From Candidatus Zixiibacteriota bacterium (GTDB lineage: Bacteria; Zixibacteria; MSB-5A5; UBA10806; 4484-95), in assembly GCA_024231855.1 (NCBI GenBank), contig JAAEQD010000243.1:101081-165080 (forward strand): a DNA stretch of 64,000 bases, given 5' to 3'. Positions 54,403 through 63,878 of the stretch are shown piece after piece. The first letter of the stretch is position 1; the number at the start of each line of letters is the position of its first letter. The notes under the pieces are model-generated. The model made no database searches. It was not told the origin of the DNA and saw only the letters and a list, made by a program, of their open reading frames with translations. Both the position numbers and the translations under genes were made by a program.

Positions 54403-55254
54403 ATGATGAAGTATTTGTGTTTGATTTTTATTCTGCTTGCGGCATCAGTTACTTTCGGCCAGGATGACTATTCCGATGATTCCGAGCTTTATCCCGTTGC
54501 TGAATTTATCCCACCGGCCCAATATGATGTGCGCTGGTTAATCGATACTCCGACCGCTTACATGCTACCGCGCGGGTCATTCGATCTGGATTTCCGGACT
54601 TTTCCCCATGGCGGAGTACAGGCGGCCATTAGTATCGGCCTTGCCGACAGATTTTCACTGGGCCTCGCTTATGGCGGATCGCGGATACTCTCGGAGGAAT
54701 CGCCGGAGTGGAATTCCAAGATGGAATTTAAAATTCGCTACATGCTGATAGAGGAATATCGTTCGTTCCCTCAGATCTCCGTCGGTTTCAGTTCGATTGG
54801 CTACGGGCTGTATCAGGAGAGGGATGAAGATATCGGCTACGACGAGGACCGCTACCTTATCAAGTCTCCCGGGTTTTATCTCTGTGCTTCAAAAAGATAT
54901 CCGGTCTATACAAGCTATCTCAGTCTGCACGGCGGTATCAATTACTCCCTCGAAAGCGAAATCGACTCCGATCCCAATTTCTTTGCCGGCGCGTTGATCA
55001 ATCTCGGTTATAACATGATTTTCCTGGCCGAATACGATTTGGCTATCAATGATAACAAAAAGGCCGGTCAATTCGGAAAAGGCAGGGGATACCTAAACCT
55101 CGGCATTGCCTGGTATATCACCTCGGAACTTCAACTTGAACTCGATTTTCGCAATGTGCTCTTAAACAGAAACAGAAGCGATGAATTCGGTAACGAGGAT
55201 TTGGTTATCGACAGGGAGGTTCGTCTGGTTTATCTGCAATTTTTTACAGATTGA
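54403..55254 (+). CDS. putative exported/outer membrane protein
   Basis: Signal peptide (MKYLCLIFILLAASVTFGQ), alternating beta pattern, terminal VYLQFF. Confidence 0.65.
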   Translation: MMKYLCLIFILLAASVTFGQDDYSDDSELYPVAEFIPPAQYDVRWLIDTPTAYMLPRGSFDLDFRTFPHGGVQAAISIGLADRFSLGLAYGGSRILSEESPEWNSKMEFKIRYMLIEEYRSFPQISVGFSSIGYGLYQERDEDIGYDEDRYLIKSPGFYLCASKRYPVYTSYLSLHGGINYSLESEIDSDPNFFAGALINLGYNMIFLAEYDLAINDNKKAGQFGKGRGYLNLGIAWYITSELQLELDFRNVLLNRNRSDEFGNEDLVIDREVRLVYLQFFTD

Positions 55255-55265
55255 TGAGGTAAGCA

Positions 55266-55769
55266 GTGCTTAAAGCAAATCGAGCCGCGATTCTCATCGC
55301 GGTTTTTTTATTGTTCAGCCTCCAGGGCTGCTATACGAAGTTAAAGTCGGCCAAACCCAGGCTGGTCCCGGATGAAACATCCGGGCAAGACTATCGGGAT
55401 TGGGATTTCGGTTATGGCTGGTACCGGCCGGGAATCGAGGTTTATAGTTCTTACTTTGGTTTCTATTACGGGCAGTGGTGGGATAATTGCTCGTGGTGCG
55501 ATGAGAATAATTACGCCTATTATGATAATACGGGCGCGTCCGAAACTGAAACCGAAGAGGGCAAAATAAAAAGCCGGGATGATAATGTTTATCCTCACCA
55601 TCAGTATCAACATGTAATCCCATCGGATAACAGCTCGCGTCAAAAGATCGATATTCCGCCGCCGGCGAATAATTCCGAGCCGAAGAGTTATAGTAATAAT
55701 CAATCAAAAAGTAAATCTAATACAAGCAATAGAAGCAGCGGCAAGATAAAACGAAGAAGCAGGAGATAG
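55266..55769 (+). CDS. putative lipoprotein with aromatic-rich core and basic Ser/Asn-rich tail
   Basis: Lipobox LQGC; YGWYRPG...YYGQWWDNC; SSGKIKRRSRR tail. Confidence 0.6.
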   Translation: MLKANRAAILIAVFLLFSLQGCYTKLKSAKPRLVPDETSGQDYRDWDFGYGWYRPGIEVYSSYFGFYYGQWWDNCSWCDENNYAYYDNTGASETETEEGKIKSRDDNVYPHHQYQHVIPSDNSSRQKIDIPPPANNSEPKSYSNNQSKSKSNTSNRSSGKIKRRSRR

Positions 55770-55775
55770 TATATA

Positions 55776-57032
55776 ATGTTGAGATTATTGATAATTATAA
55801 TAATGATATTGCCCTCGGCGCTTTGGGCGCAGGTCAGCAGCGACCCGACTCTTATATACGAGATGGCGACTGAGAACAATGTCTTCGTCGGAGCGCGCGC
55901 CGCCGGAATGGCCGGCGCCCAAATCGCGGCGGCGGATGATGGCTCGGCGCTCTGGTATAATCCGGCGCTTCTGACTCGAATCCGACGGCTCGAACTTTCG
56001 GGTACATTGTCCCATCAGAGGTTTTTCAATGAGACACGATTCGACGCGGTCAATACTATTGAGGCACAGTTAAATAAAACCAGGCTTTCATCCCTTTGGG
56101 GAGTATTTCCGGTACCTGTAGAGCAAGGAGGGCTATCGTTCGCGATGGCGGCCAATCGGATTAAAAACTTCGACAGGATATTCCGCTTTGAAAATACCCC
56201 CGGGTGGTTCGCGGCGCCATCGGGCGATGGCCTCGGCGGGGGAGAGGATGATAGAGGCAGTCTCTGGGCTTATTCTATTGGCGCCGGTGTTGAAATGTCT
56301 ACATATACGTCAATAGGTATTGCTTTAGAATGGTATGGCGGGGTGAATGATTATTCTTACCTGGACGATGAGATTGTCGGACCCGATACGTATTCATACC
56401 GGCAGGACCTTAAAAACAGCTACTCCGGTTACTCCACCAAAATTGGCTTGGCCTATTCATCCGGCCCAAACTTCCATTTGGGCGCGACTATCAAACCACC
56501 GACTGTTTTAAAAGTAGAACAGGAAAATTACCAGGTTTCATCGATTAACGGTTCGGCGGATTCGGATTACTCTACCGGAGAATATAAATTCCATCTACCT
56601 TTCAGCTTTGGTGTTGGCGTTCTTTATACGATTCGCGATCTGCTGATTACCGGCGATCTGATCTACACGGATTTCACCCAGCTTGAATATAAGGAAGGTG
56701 TCGATCTGTTCGAAGCTAATTCTGATATCAAGAAATACTATAATGATGTAGTCACACTCAATCTCGGCGCCGAATATTTTATTCCCCAGTGGGGACTGAT
56801 GCTTCGCGGTGGGTACAGCCGTGATCCGATCCCCTACAATTTCTATCCGGTCGAGGATGATTTAAGCGTTTTCACCGCCGGTTTCGGTTTCCTTCTGGAT
56901 AAGACACTGAAACTCGACGTGGCCGCTAATTTCCTCAATTGGACGCGCAAAGATAATGAGTTTTTCGGAGTGGGTACTGTCGAAAAGTATCGTGCCCAGC
57001 GAGTCTTCCTCGGAATCACCTACAGGATTTGA
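55776..57032 (+). CDS. outer membrane beta-barrel protein (OMPP1/FadL/UPF0164-like)
   Basis: GARAAGMAGAQIAAADDGSALWYNPALL; C-term VFLGITYRI. Confidence 0.8.
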   Translation: MLRLLIIIIMILPSALWAQVSSDPTLIYEMATENNVFVGARAAGMAGAQIAAADDGSALWYNPALLTRIRRLELSGTLSHQRFFNETRFDAVNTIEAQLNKTRLSSLWGVFPVPVEQGGLSFAMAANRIKNFDRIFRFENTPGWFAAPSGDGLGGGEDDRGSLWAYSIGAGVEMSTYTSIGIALEWYGGVNDYSYLDDEIVGPDTYSYRQDLKNSYSGYSTKIGLAYSSGPNFHLGATIKPPTVLKVEQENYQVSSINGSADSDYSTGEYKFHLPFSFGVGVLYTIRDLLITGDLIYTDFTQLEYKEGVDLFEANSDIKKYYNDVVTLNLGAEYFIPQWGLMLRGGYSRDPIPYNFYPVEDDLSVFTAGFGFLLDKTLKLDVAANFLNWTRKDNEFFGVGTVEKYRAQRVFLGITYRI

Positions 57033-57039
57033 TGTTCCG

Positions 57040-57057
57040 ATGTGATTAGTGTCACAT
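57040..57057. promoter_or_regulatory. CRP/FNR-family-like palindromic site
   Basis: ATGTGA-TTAGTG-TCACAT, i.e. TGTGA-N6-TCACA. Confidence 0.45.
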
Positions 57058-57212
57058 ATCTGGCTTTTATGATTTATTACTCAACCAGCTGAGAATTCAA
57101 TAACCGAATCTCTGCCTGTTTTCCTCGTATCCAAGATATTATAAAAAATACCTTTTCATGGAATATTATCGCGATTAAGGAGTATAATAAAACAGCTAAT
57201 TAAAGGAATATA

Positions 57213-57902
57213 ATGATGAAAAACATTTGTATTCTTATCCTTGTCTTGCTAACCACCGTTTCAGGTAATGCCGACAACAATTTTACAATAGAAAGCGCAG
57301 TAGGTATTCCATCGGACGAATGTTATGAATTCGCCCTAAAGGGAGAATATAGCTTGAATCCGTTTATATCTTTCTCTTTAATGTCCGGTTTTGTTGAGGA
57401 TAAATATCGATACATTCCTGTGTCAGGTGACGTAATTAATGTAGAGTGGAGATTCAGCGAGGAAACCGGCAGGGTTAACTATATACTACCATCCGTAAAA
57501 TTCTCCGCCAGAATCTTCAGGATTGATCTGGGCGGAATCTTTTTTACTCGAAGTTCTGATAGCCTCAAGCTAAGCAATCCCTTCGACAGAGAAAAGAGAA
57601 TCCAGCCCGCTTATGGTATAGAATTAGGGGAGTCCGATTTTTATGCTTTTTATCGTTCATTAGTATCATTGCCGCTTTACAAATGTGGCGGGCCATTTGA
57701 AATTGGAGTCGGCATGGTTGTTTCAGGCGGAAATGAACATAAAGTGTATTATTCGCAGATGAATGAATCTTATTCAAGCCTGGGCTATAAGGGAGAGATC
57801 GGCATTTATAAATCCACAGCTCTAATACTTGGTTTTACGATCGGTGGCCGGAAAAAGGATAACTTTTATTCGATGATTACGGGATTTAAAACGGCTCTTT
57901 AA
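57213..57902 (+). CDS. putative exported beta-barrel-like protein (paralog 1)
   Basis: Signal peptide; shares C-terminal pattern with the next gene. Confidence 0.6.
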   Translation: MMKNICILILVLLTTVSGNADNNFTIESAVGIPSDECYEFALKGEYSLNPFISFSLMSGFVEDKYRYIPVSGDVINVEWRFSEETGRVNYILPSVKFSARIFRIDLGGIFFTRSSDSLKLSNPFDREKRIQPAYGIELGESDFYAFYRSLVSLPLYKCGGPFEIGVGMVVSGGNEHKVYYSQMNESYSSLGYKGEIGIYKSTALILGFTIGGRKKDNFYSMITGFKTAL

Positions 57903-57928
57903 TCGGAGACGATAGGAGTATTCAAATA

Positions 57929-58678
57929 ATGTTGAGATATTTAATACTACTTTTGATTGTCTTAAGCGCGTCAATCGGCTTCAGTCAGGATAAGTACATA
58001 TTCGAAACCGCTGTTGGAATAGGTTCGGCGCATTCGCCTTTTTCCTCCGAATGGGAAAACGGGATCAGCTCCCGGGCCATAAACTACCGCGAGTTCGCCA
58101 TGCGGGGAACCATTTATTTGTTTGATTATTTATCCGCTTCGATATCAGCAGGTTCGATAAGAGATGCGCATATACCGGATAGATATATACTTCAGTTTTG
58201 GCCTAGGCCAAAATACGTTAACTATAATAGCGAACGGAATGTGTTTTACATTAATCCCTGCCTGACTCTTAAGCAAAAAATAATAAGATTTTCCGCCGGC
58301 GCTAATATACATGTTATAAATTCTGGCGGTTTCCCTCGTGCCAGATATGATTATCCCTTCAATGGCGGAACTCCTATCACGCCATCATTTAGATTGGAGT
58401 TGGGCGCTGAAGATAGATATATAGTGATCGGCTCTTTGTCATCGATTCCTCTTTATAGCGGAGGAGGACACGCCGAAATAGGTTTTGCGGGTCGATCTAA
58501 AAATGGTTTTGAACATAAATTCTTCTACGCCGCTTCTCCTTTTATGAGGACGAATCTGGGTTATCGAGGTGAATTCAGGATTTTTGGAAATAACGGGCTG
58601 GTTTTCAGTGCGATGTTTGGTAGTGAGAATCACTATAAATTATACTCATTTTCGATTGGTTTTAAAACCGTTCAATGA
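57929..58678 (+). CDS. putative exported beta-barrel-like protein (paralog 2)
   Basis: Signal peptide; LELGAEDRYIVIGSLSSIPLYSGGGHAEIGFAG...EHKFFY...LGYRGEFRI...GFKT. Confidence 0.6.
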   Translation: MLRYLILLLIVLSASIGFSQDKYIFETAVGIGSAHSPFSSEWENGISSRAINYREFAMRGTIYLFDYLSASISAGSIRDAHIPDRYILQFWPRPKYVNYNSERNVFYINPCLTLKQKIIRFSAGANIHVINSGGFPRARYDYPFNGGTPITPSFRLELGAEDRYIVIGSLSSIPLYSGGGHAEIGFAGRSKNGFEHKFFYAASPFMRTNLGYRGEFRIFGNNGLVFSAMFGSENHYKLYSFSIGFKTVQ

Positions 58679-58817
58679 ACCGGAATTTTTACCTGATACT
58701 ATTAATAATTTTAATAATCAGATTGTTTTACTTCGTTAACGTCATTTTAAATTATTCCGATGTATATGCTGTCCCATTTTAATTGACTTAGTAAAAAGAT
58801 GCTTTATTTTATCAGCT

Positions 58818-60014
58818 ATGGAATTTATCGCCTGCTTTGCTTTAATTGTCATCCTAATACGCCTTAGAGTGCCCGTTGGCCTGACATTATTTGCCACATC
58901 CATTCTGCTTACTTTGCTTGAATTCGGTTTCTCGATCAGGTTTATCGAGCCATTTCAGCAGACAGTTTTAGATTTGCGGACCTGGAAGATGGTGGCTACG
59001 ATTATGATAGTCGTTACTTTGGGCGAAATTCTCTCTCAAACGGGATACCTTGAACGCATGGTTGCCGCCTTGAAAGCTTTTATCAGCCCCGGGATGGTGG
59101 CCCGGATCGCGCCGGCGTTAATTGGTCTTCTGCCGATGCCCGGCGGGGCGATGGTTTCGGCGCCGATCATCGAAGAATTGGCCAAAAACAGTCCGGCTTC
59201 AGCCGATGCCAAGACAGTCTCGAATTTCTGGTGGCGTCATATTTGGGAACCGGTTTGGCCGCTATATCAATCGGTTATCCTGGCCGCCGCTATATTAGGC
59301 GTGTCGGTTTGGCAAGTCGCCTTCATTTGCTTCCCGATTACACTGGCCTGCATGGCCGGCGGCTACCTGGTGATAAGGCTGCCGCTACCCAAACAGAAAA
59401 GCCAGAGCCGCGGAGTAATCTGGTTTTGCCGCGAGATGATCGCTTCGATGTGGCCTATTATCTTTATAATAATGACCGGAATAATTTTTAAGGCCGACTT
59501 AATTATATCGTTATTAGTATTATTCGTAATACTGTTCATAATCAGGATTACAAATATCAAAATGGTATATACGAGTTTCAAAAAGGGCTTTTCGTTCGAT
59601 ATCGTGATGATATTCCTGGGTGGTTTATCGATGATGAAAGTGATCGAATCGGGCCAGGCGGCAACCAATACACTGGCCGCCCTGCAAACATGGGGAATTC
59701 CAATCGATTTGGTGGTATTTACGCTGCCGTTTTTAGTCGGGCTTTTAACCGGGCTGACAGCCGCTTATGTCGGCGTTGGCTTCCCGATTGTATCCTCGGC
59801 CTTTATTTTAACGGGGGGATTAAATTCCGGTATTTATCTGGCTTACGCGGGTGGCTTGATGGGCATAATGGTGTCACCGGTGCATTTATGTTTGGTTTTA
59901 ACCAAAGCATACTTCAAAGCCCAATTTGGGGGGATTTTCAGGATACTAATCCCGGTTGTCGTTTTAACCTCGATACTGGTTTTCGTTACAAAATACCTAT
60001 TTTATCCTAATTAA
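58818..60014 (+). CDS. DUF401-like membrane permease
   Basis: MPMPGGAMVSAPIIEELAKN-type motif (LLPMPGGAMVSAPI), multi-TM. Confidence 0.78.
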   Translation: MEFIACFALIVILIRLRVPVGLTLFATSILLTLLEFGFSIRFIEPFQQTVLDLRTWKMVATIMIVVTLGEILSQTGYLERMVAALKAFISPGMVARIAPALIGLLPMPGGAMVSAPIIEELAKNSPASADAKTVSNFWWRHIWEPVWPLYQSVILAAAILGVSVWQVAFICFPITLACMAGGYLVIRLPLPKQKSQSRGVIWFCREMIASMWPIIFIIMTGIIFKADLIISLLVLFVILFIIRITNIKMVYTSFKKGFSFDIVMIFLGGLSMMKVIESGQAATNTLAALQTWGIPIDLVVFTLPFLVGLLTGLTAAYVGVGFPIVSSAFILTGGLNSGIYLAYAGGLMGIMVSPVHLCLVLTKAYFKAQFGGIFRILIPVVVLTSILVFVTKYLFYPN

Positions 60015-60063
60015 TTAAGACCTGCCAAAGCATGCCGATACCTTATATGAAAGGAGATTTTAA

Positions 60064-60345
60064 ATGGGTGATTTAACTGTAATTATACTGTCATTGTTAA
60101 TAATAGTGCTGTGTTGGATCATTATTAAAATTAATGAAAAACTAGATAGACACATAAATAGATTTAAGAAGTTGGAAAAAGCCCTTCTTAAAAACGCCAC
60201 CGGAAAGATCCCGATACCTACATCATCAAATCCTACGCCTCTGCCTGGTAAAAAAGCTATGGTTGATCAGAAGGATGACATCCCAATGGCGGCTACCTCT
60301 ATGGATCTGCGGCCGCAAAGCCATCAAATGATCGCCAAGAAATAA
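60064..60345 (+). CDS. small membrane-anchored protein
   Basis: N-terminal TM, SD AAAGGAG before ATG. Confidence 0.55.
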   Translation: MGDLTVIILSLLIIVLCWIIIKINEKLDRHINRFKKLEKALLKNATGKIPIPTSSNPTPLPGKKAMVDQKDDIPMAATSMDLRPQSHQMIAKK

Positions 60346-60472
60346 GTCGGGCGTTTGGCGCATTGGCGTCGAAAATAACATATCCTTGATTTATGTTGCA
60401 TAACTTGTTATATAATATGATGTTATTGTGTTTTATGGTAATTTATTGCCGGCCAGATTTTTTTTGTGTATG

Positions 60473-60501
60473 GGAACAATATTGCCTTGAACATGTATAA
60501 T
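60473..60501 (+). promoter_or_regulatory. candidate promoter of ECF sigma operon
   Basis: GGAAC (60473-60477) about 18 nt upstream of TATAAT (60496-60501). Confidence 0.35.
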
Positions 60502-60526
60502 ATAAAGAAATAAAGAGAGGTGTATA

Positions 60527-61123
60527 TTGGATAAGATTAGTGACAAAGAGTTGTTCGCCAAAGTGGCCGGCGATGATGAACAGGCCTTTACTCAATTCGT
60601 TGAGCGTTATAAGAACCGTCTCTTCAATTTTATCGTCCGTATAATATCTGAAAAAGAGGCGGCCGAGGATATTCTTCAGGATACATTTTTAAGAGTCTAC
60701 AATCAGCGCAAAAATTATAGCCCCGATTACGCGCTATCCACCTGGGTCTATACAATAGCCTTAAATCTGGTACGCTCTGAACTTCGCAAAAGAAAACTTA
60801 GGAAATACTTGAGCCTGGATTTCCTCAAGGATGAAAGCGATATCGAATTACCGGATAACAAGAACCTCGAACCCGGAAAACTCAAACCATTGCTGGATAA
60901 AGCTGTTAAAGCCTTACCTGAGGAATACCGGACGGCGTTTGTATTATGTGATATCGATCGATTACCATACAATGAAATAGCTGAAATTATGCGTGTTCCG
61001 GTTGGGACTGTTAAGTCGCGAATTAACCGGGCTCGGAGTATGTTGCGTGAAAAACTTTTACCTTATAAGGAGTTGAATTATGAATTGTCGAAAGGTCTCC
61101 CGCAGATTATCTGCTTATATTGA
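60527..61123 (+). CDS. ECF RNA polymerase sigma factor
   Basis: AAEDILQDTFLRVYNQRKNY; LPYNEIAEIMRVPVGTVKSRINRARSMLREKL. Confidence 0.95.
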   Translation: MDKISDKELFAKVAGDDEQAFTQFVERYKNRLFNFIVRIISEKEAAEDILQDTFLRVYNQRKNYSPDYALSTWVYTIALNLVRSELRKRKLRKYLSLDFLKDESDIELPDNKNLEPGKLKPLLDKAVKALPEEYRTAFVLCDIDRLPYNEIAEIMRVPVGTVKSRINRARSMLREKLLPYKELNYELSKGLPQIICLY

Positions 61124-61649
61124 GGGTGACCTCTCGCCCCGGGATTGTAATAGTCTGGAGGGGCATCTCAAAACCTGCGCGTCCTGCCGGCGCAAGGCGG
61201 CCGATATCAGGTTGATCATCGAAACATCCGGGCAGCTTGAACAGCAAAAGCCGGGACCGTATTTCGTTAATCGTTTGCTATGCGCGATCGAACAACAAAA
61301 AAAGCCTCGCGAAATATTATCAGGTTGGAGATACCGTCTAACCCTTTCGAGTGTCGCTTTTGTGGCGGCTGCCAGTGTGACTTTCTATGTTATCGGTCCG
61401 CCGGCGACTATGGTTGCAACGACCGGGCCGGAAACCGAAATCCAAGCCGGCTTCGCGCCGGGTATCGATACAGCCGTAGCCGATCATGGTTTTCCGGTTT
61501 CCGAGGAAGCTCTTCAACGGGATATGGCGTTAACCGAGAAGCAAACAACGGATTCACTTAATACCGAATCTGAAGCTATCTTGAAAACTTATGTTAAACC
61601 GATACCGGTAAGCACTAAAAAGAGTAACAAAGGTGATAAGGTTTTTTAG
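61080..61649 (+). CDS. zf-HC2 anti-sigma factor, single TM
   Basis: CRKVSRRLSAYIEGDLSPRDCNSLEGHLKTCASCRR; TM LSSVAFVAAASVTFYVI; overlaps sigma gene. Confidence 0.88.
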   Translation: MNCRKVSRRLSAYIEGDLSPRDCNSLEGHLKTCASCRRKAADIRLIIETSGQLEQQKPGPYFVNRLLCAIEQQKKPREILSGWRYRLTLSSVAFVAAASVTFYVIGPPATMVATTGPETEIQAGFAPGIDTAVADHGFPVSEEALQRDMALTEKQTTDSLNTESEAILKTYVKPIPVSTKKSNKGDKVF

Positions 61650-61659
61650 AAAGGTTTAA

Positions 61660-62970
61660 ATGAATAAAATCGCTAATGGTTTTTTCCTGACTTTTTTCTT
61701 CTTGATAGCGACAGCAACCATAATTAACGCGGGGATCCTTGAAAGCTTGGATAATGAACTTACCGGGCTAGTGGAAAAAGCGGAGCCGTACCTGGTTACT
61801 GTCGAAGCGCGGGGAGATACTCCAAATAGAGCATTTGTCGGTTCGGGAACGCTTATAGACCAAGACGGCCATGTATTGACGACGACGTCCGTTATCGGCA
61901 AAAGTGATAATATAAAGGTATCCTTCAAAAACGGCGAGGAATATAATGCCGCCATTATTGGAACCGATTATCATTCGGGTCTGGCTCTGCTCAAAATCAA
62001 GCCGCTTGATCGGCAATCTCCAAAGTTTGGCGATCCTAAAAACCTCAGAGATGGTTCATGGATAATCGTTATTGGCAATTGTTATGATATACCTAATTCC
62101 GTTGATTTCGGTGTGTTCTCAGGTTTCACCGATGAGGGATTCATGCAATTATCGGTCCAGTCCGGTCCCGGCAGTTCCGGCAGCGCGATTTTTAATACAA
62201 AAGGCGAGATGATAGGTGTTCTAATTGCTCAGGCTACCGAAACAGTTTCTTTTAATCTAACCAATGATAATTATATCAAGGTTAAAACCAATAAATACGG
62301 ACTGACCGAACCCCAAAATCCCGGCAGCCTGGATATAGATTTGCCAACGGTTGGCACGAGTCTGGCTTTGCCGGTTGATAAGATTAGGCATATTACCGAC
62401 CAATTGAAAAAAAATGGTGTCGTAGAGCATGGTTTCCTTGGAATAAGGCAAAAGTCATTAAGTTCTAAAATTAGGCTGGTTTTCAATATCGATAACGGAG
62501 TTATAGTTGTAAGTACAACAAAAGATTCCCCGGCAGAAAGGGGGGGAGTAGCCAGAAACGATATAATAACCAGATTCGACGGCATTAAGGTTAAAGGCCC
62601 GGAGCATTTCTATAGCCTGGTGCGCTCGCATATGCCAGGTGATAAAATCGAGGTTGAGGTTATCCGCGACAGCAGCAAGGTTAAACTGGATGTGGTCCTG
62701 GGGCGAGCGCCTGATGAGGGTTATTATGGCTTTTTACAAAATCAATCCAGAACTGTCAGAGATCAGGAAAATGTGTCCCCATCAACTCGTGGATTGGCCA
62801 ATAAATTAGATATTATTAAAGATCAAGTATCCCAGCTTGATGGTATCAAGGATGTTGAAATTAAAATCGACATCGAAGAATTAGAGAATAAAATGATTGA
62901 GCTTGAAGATCATTTGGACAAGCTGGCCAACAAAATCAATGATTTATCTAAAAAGTTAGAAAATAAATAG
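61660..62970 (+). CDS. HtrA/DegP-like protein with degenerate catalytic triad, PDZ domain and coiled-coil tail
   Basis: VGSGTLIDQDGHVLTTTSVIGKSDNIKV, GSSGSAIFNTKGEMIGVL, PDZ KDSPAERGGVARNDIITRFDGIKV. Confidence 0.9.
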   Translation: MNKIANGFFLTFFFLIATATIINAGILESLDNELTGLVEKAEPYLVTVEARGDTPNRAFVGSGTLIDQDGHVLTTTSVIGKSDNIKVSFKNGEEYNAAIIGTDYHSGLALLKIKPLDRQSPKFGDPKNLRDGSWIIVIGNCYDIPNSVDFGVFSGFTDEGFMQLSVQSGPGSSGSAIFNTKGEMIGVLIAQATETVSFNLTNDNYIKVKTNKYGLTEPQNPGSLDIDLPTVGTSLALPVDKIRHITDQLKKNGVVEHGFLGIRQKSLSSKIRLVFNIDNGVIVVSTTKDSPAERGGVARNDIITRFDGIKVKGPEHFYSLVRSHMPGDKIEVEVIRDSSKVKLDVVLGRAPDEGYYGFLQNQSRTVRDQENVSPSTRGLANKLDIIKDQVSQLDGIKDVEIKIDIEELENKMIELEDHLDKLANKINDLSKKLENK

Positions 62971-63032
62971 AGTAATATATGTTATGAATTGTCACTTTGC
63001 TTAAAAAAGTAACAGCTCGCATTATACTATTC

Positions 63033-63161
63033 CGTTATATATTATAAGATTACATATCACCTTTAAACATTTGATATAATTTATAACGTTTTCTCCAAGG
63101 TGTGATTATTTAAGTAACTAATGCTCTGATCTAACTCGTTATATATTGCAAAATTACATAT
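63033..63161. repeat. two 25-bp near-identical direct repeats about 104 bp apart
   Basis: CGTTATATATTATAAGATTACATAT (63033-63057) and CGTTATATATTGCAAAATTACATAT (63137-63161). Confidence 0.7.
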
Positions 63162-63288
63162 TTAAGCTCAATAATCAGCACGGCATGAATATTGCATTTA
63201 TCCATTCGGGGACATGTTTTTTGTCAATAGAATAGCTGTAAGCCTCAAAAGTTTCAATGGTTTACATGAATTCAGTCCGACATTTGTG

Positions 63289-63317
63289 TTGACTGACATT
63301 CCGGGTTTGATTATATT
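63289..63317 (+). promoter_or_regulatory. near-consensus sigma70-type promoter upstream of pilin gene
   Basis: TTGACT-17 nt-TATATT; flanked by TGACATTC/GAATGTCA inverted repeat. Confidence 0.6.
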
Positions 63318-63424
63318 GACTGAATGTCAAAGCTCGGTTTAGGATGAGAACAATTGTTGAAATTTATTGAGGCGAAAAATAAATTAGAAAAAAATAATAA
63401 AAAGTGTTTTTTGGAGGAAAAAGT

Positions 63425-63832
63425 ATGTTGAAGCACTTCAGAAATCGTAAAGGTTTCACTCTCGTCGAAATTCTAATCGTAGTAGTCATGTTGGCCATCT
63501 TATTCGCGATCGCGGTTCCTATTTACATCAGCTATGTAGCTAGCGCGCGTTCGGCTGAAGCCCAGGAGGCGATCAACGCTATCAAAGCCGCCGCCAAAGT
63601 TTTCCAGGCCAGAAATGGTCAATGGCCCAATAATGTTCAGCAGATGGATCAATTATTGCAGTTTGAAGAGGTTACTGAACTGAGGTGGACGTTTAATATT
63701 GTTACAGCCGGTCAGGGCCTGGCGCAGATATCGGCCACATCACTCGGTCAGATGCCCGGAGGCGCCGGTAAAGTCGTAACTCTCGATGTCCGCACCGGTG
63801 AATGGAGAGGCTACGGTTTCGATAGCAACTAA
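63425..63832 (+). CDS. type IV pilin/GspG-like pseudopilin
   Basis: RKGFTLVEILIVVVMLAILFAIAVPIYISYV; SD TTGGAGGA. Confidence 0.93.
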   Translation: MLKHFRNRKGFTLVEILIVVVMLAILFAIAVPIYISYVASARSAEAQEAINAIKAAAKVFQARNGQWPNNVQQMDQLLQFEEVTELRWTFNIVTAGQGLAQISATSLGQMPGGAGKVVTLDVRTGEWRGYGFDSN

Positions 63833-63878
63833 AATAAGTCAGTCCAGATTGTTTAACGATTAGCTAAGGTCGGTTGAA

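Noticed and set aside
55315-55707. Two overlapping minus-strand ORFs (130 and 120 aa) plus an alternative plus ORF
   Set aside because: Composition artefact opposite the Tyr/Asn-rich lipoprotein; low-complexity translations in several frames.
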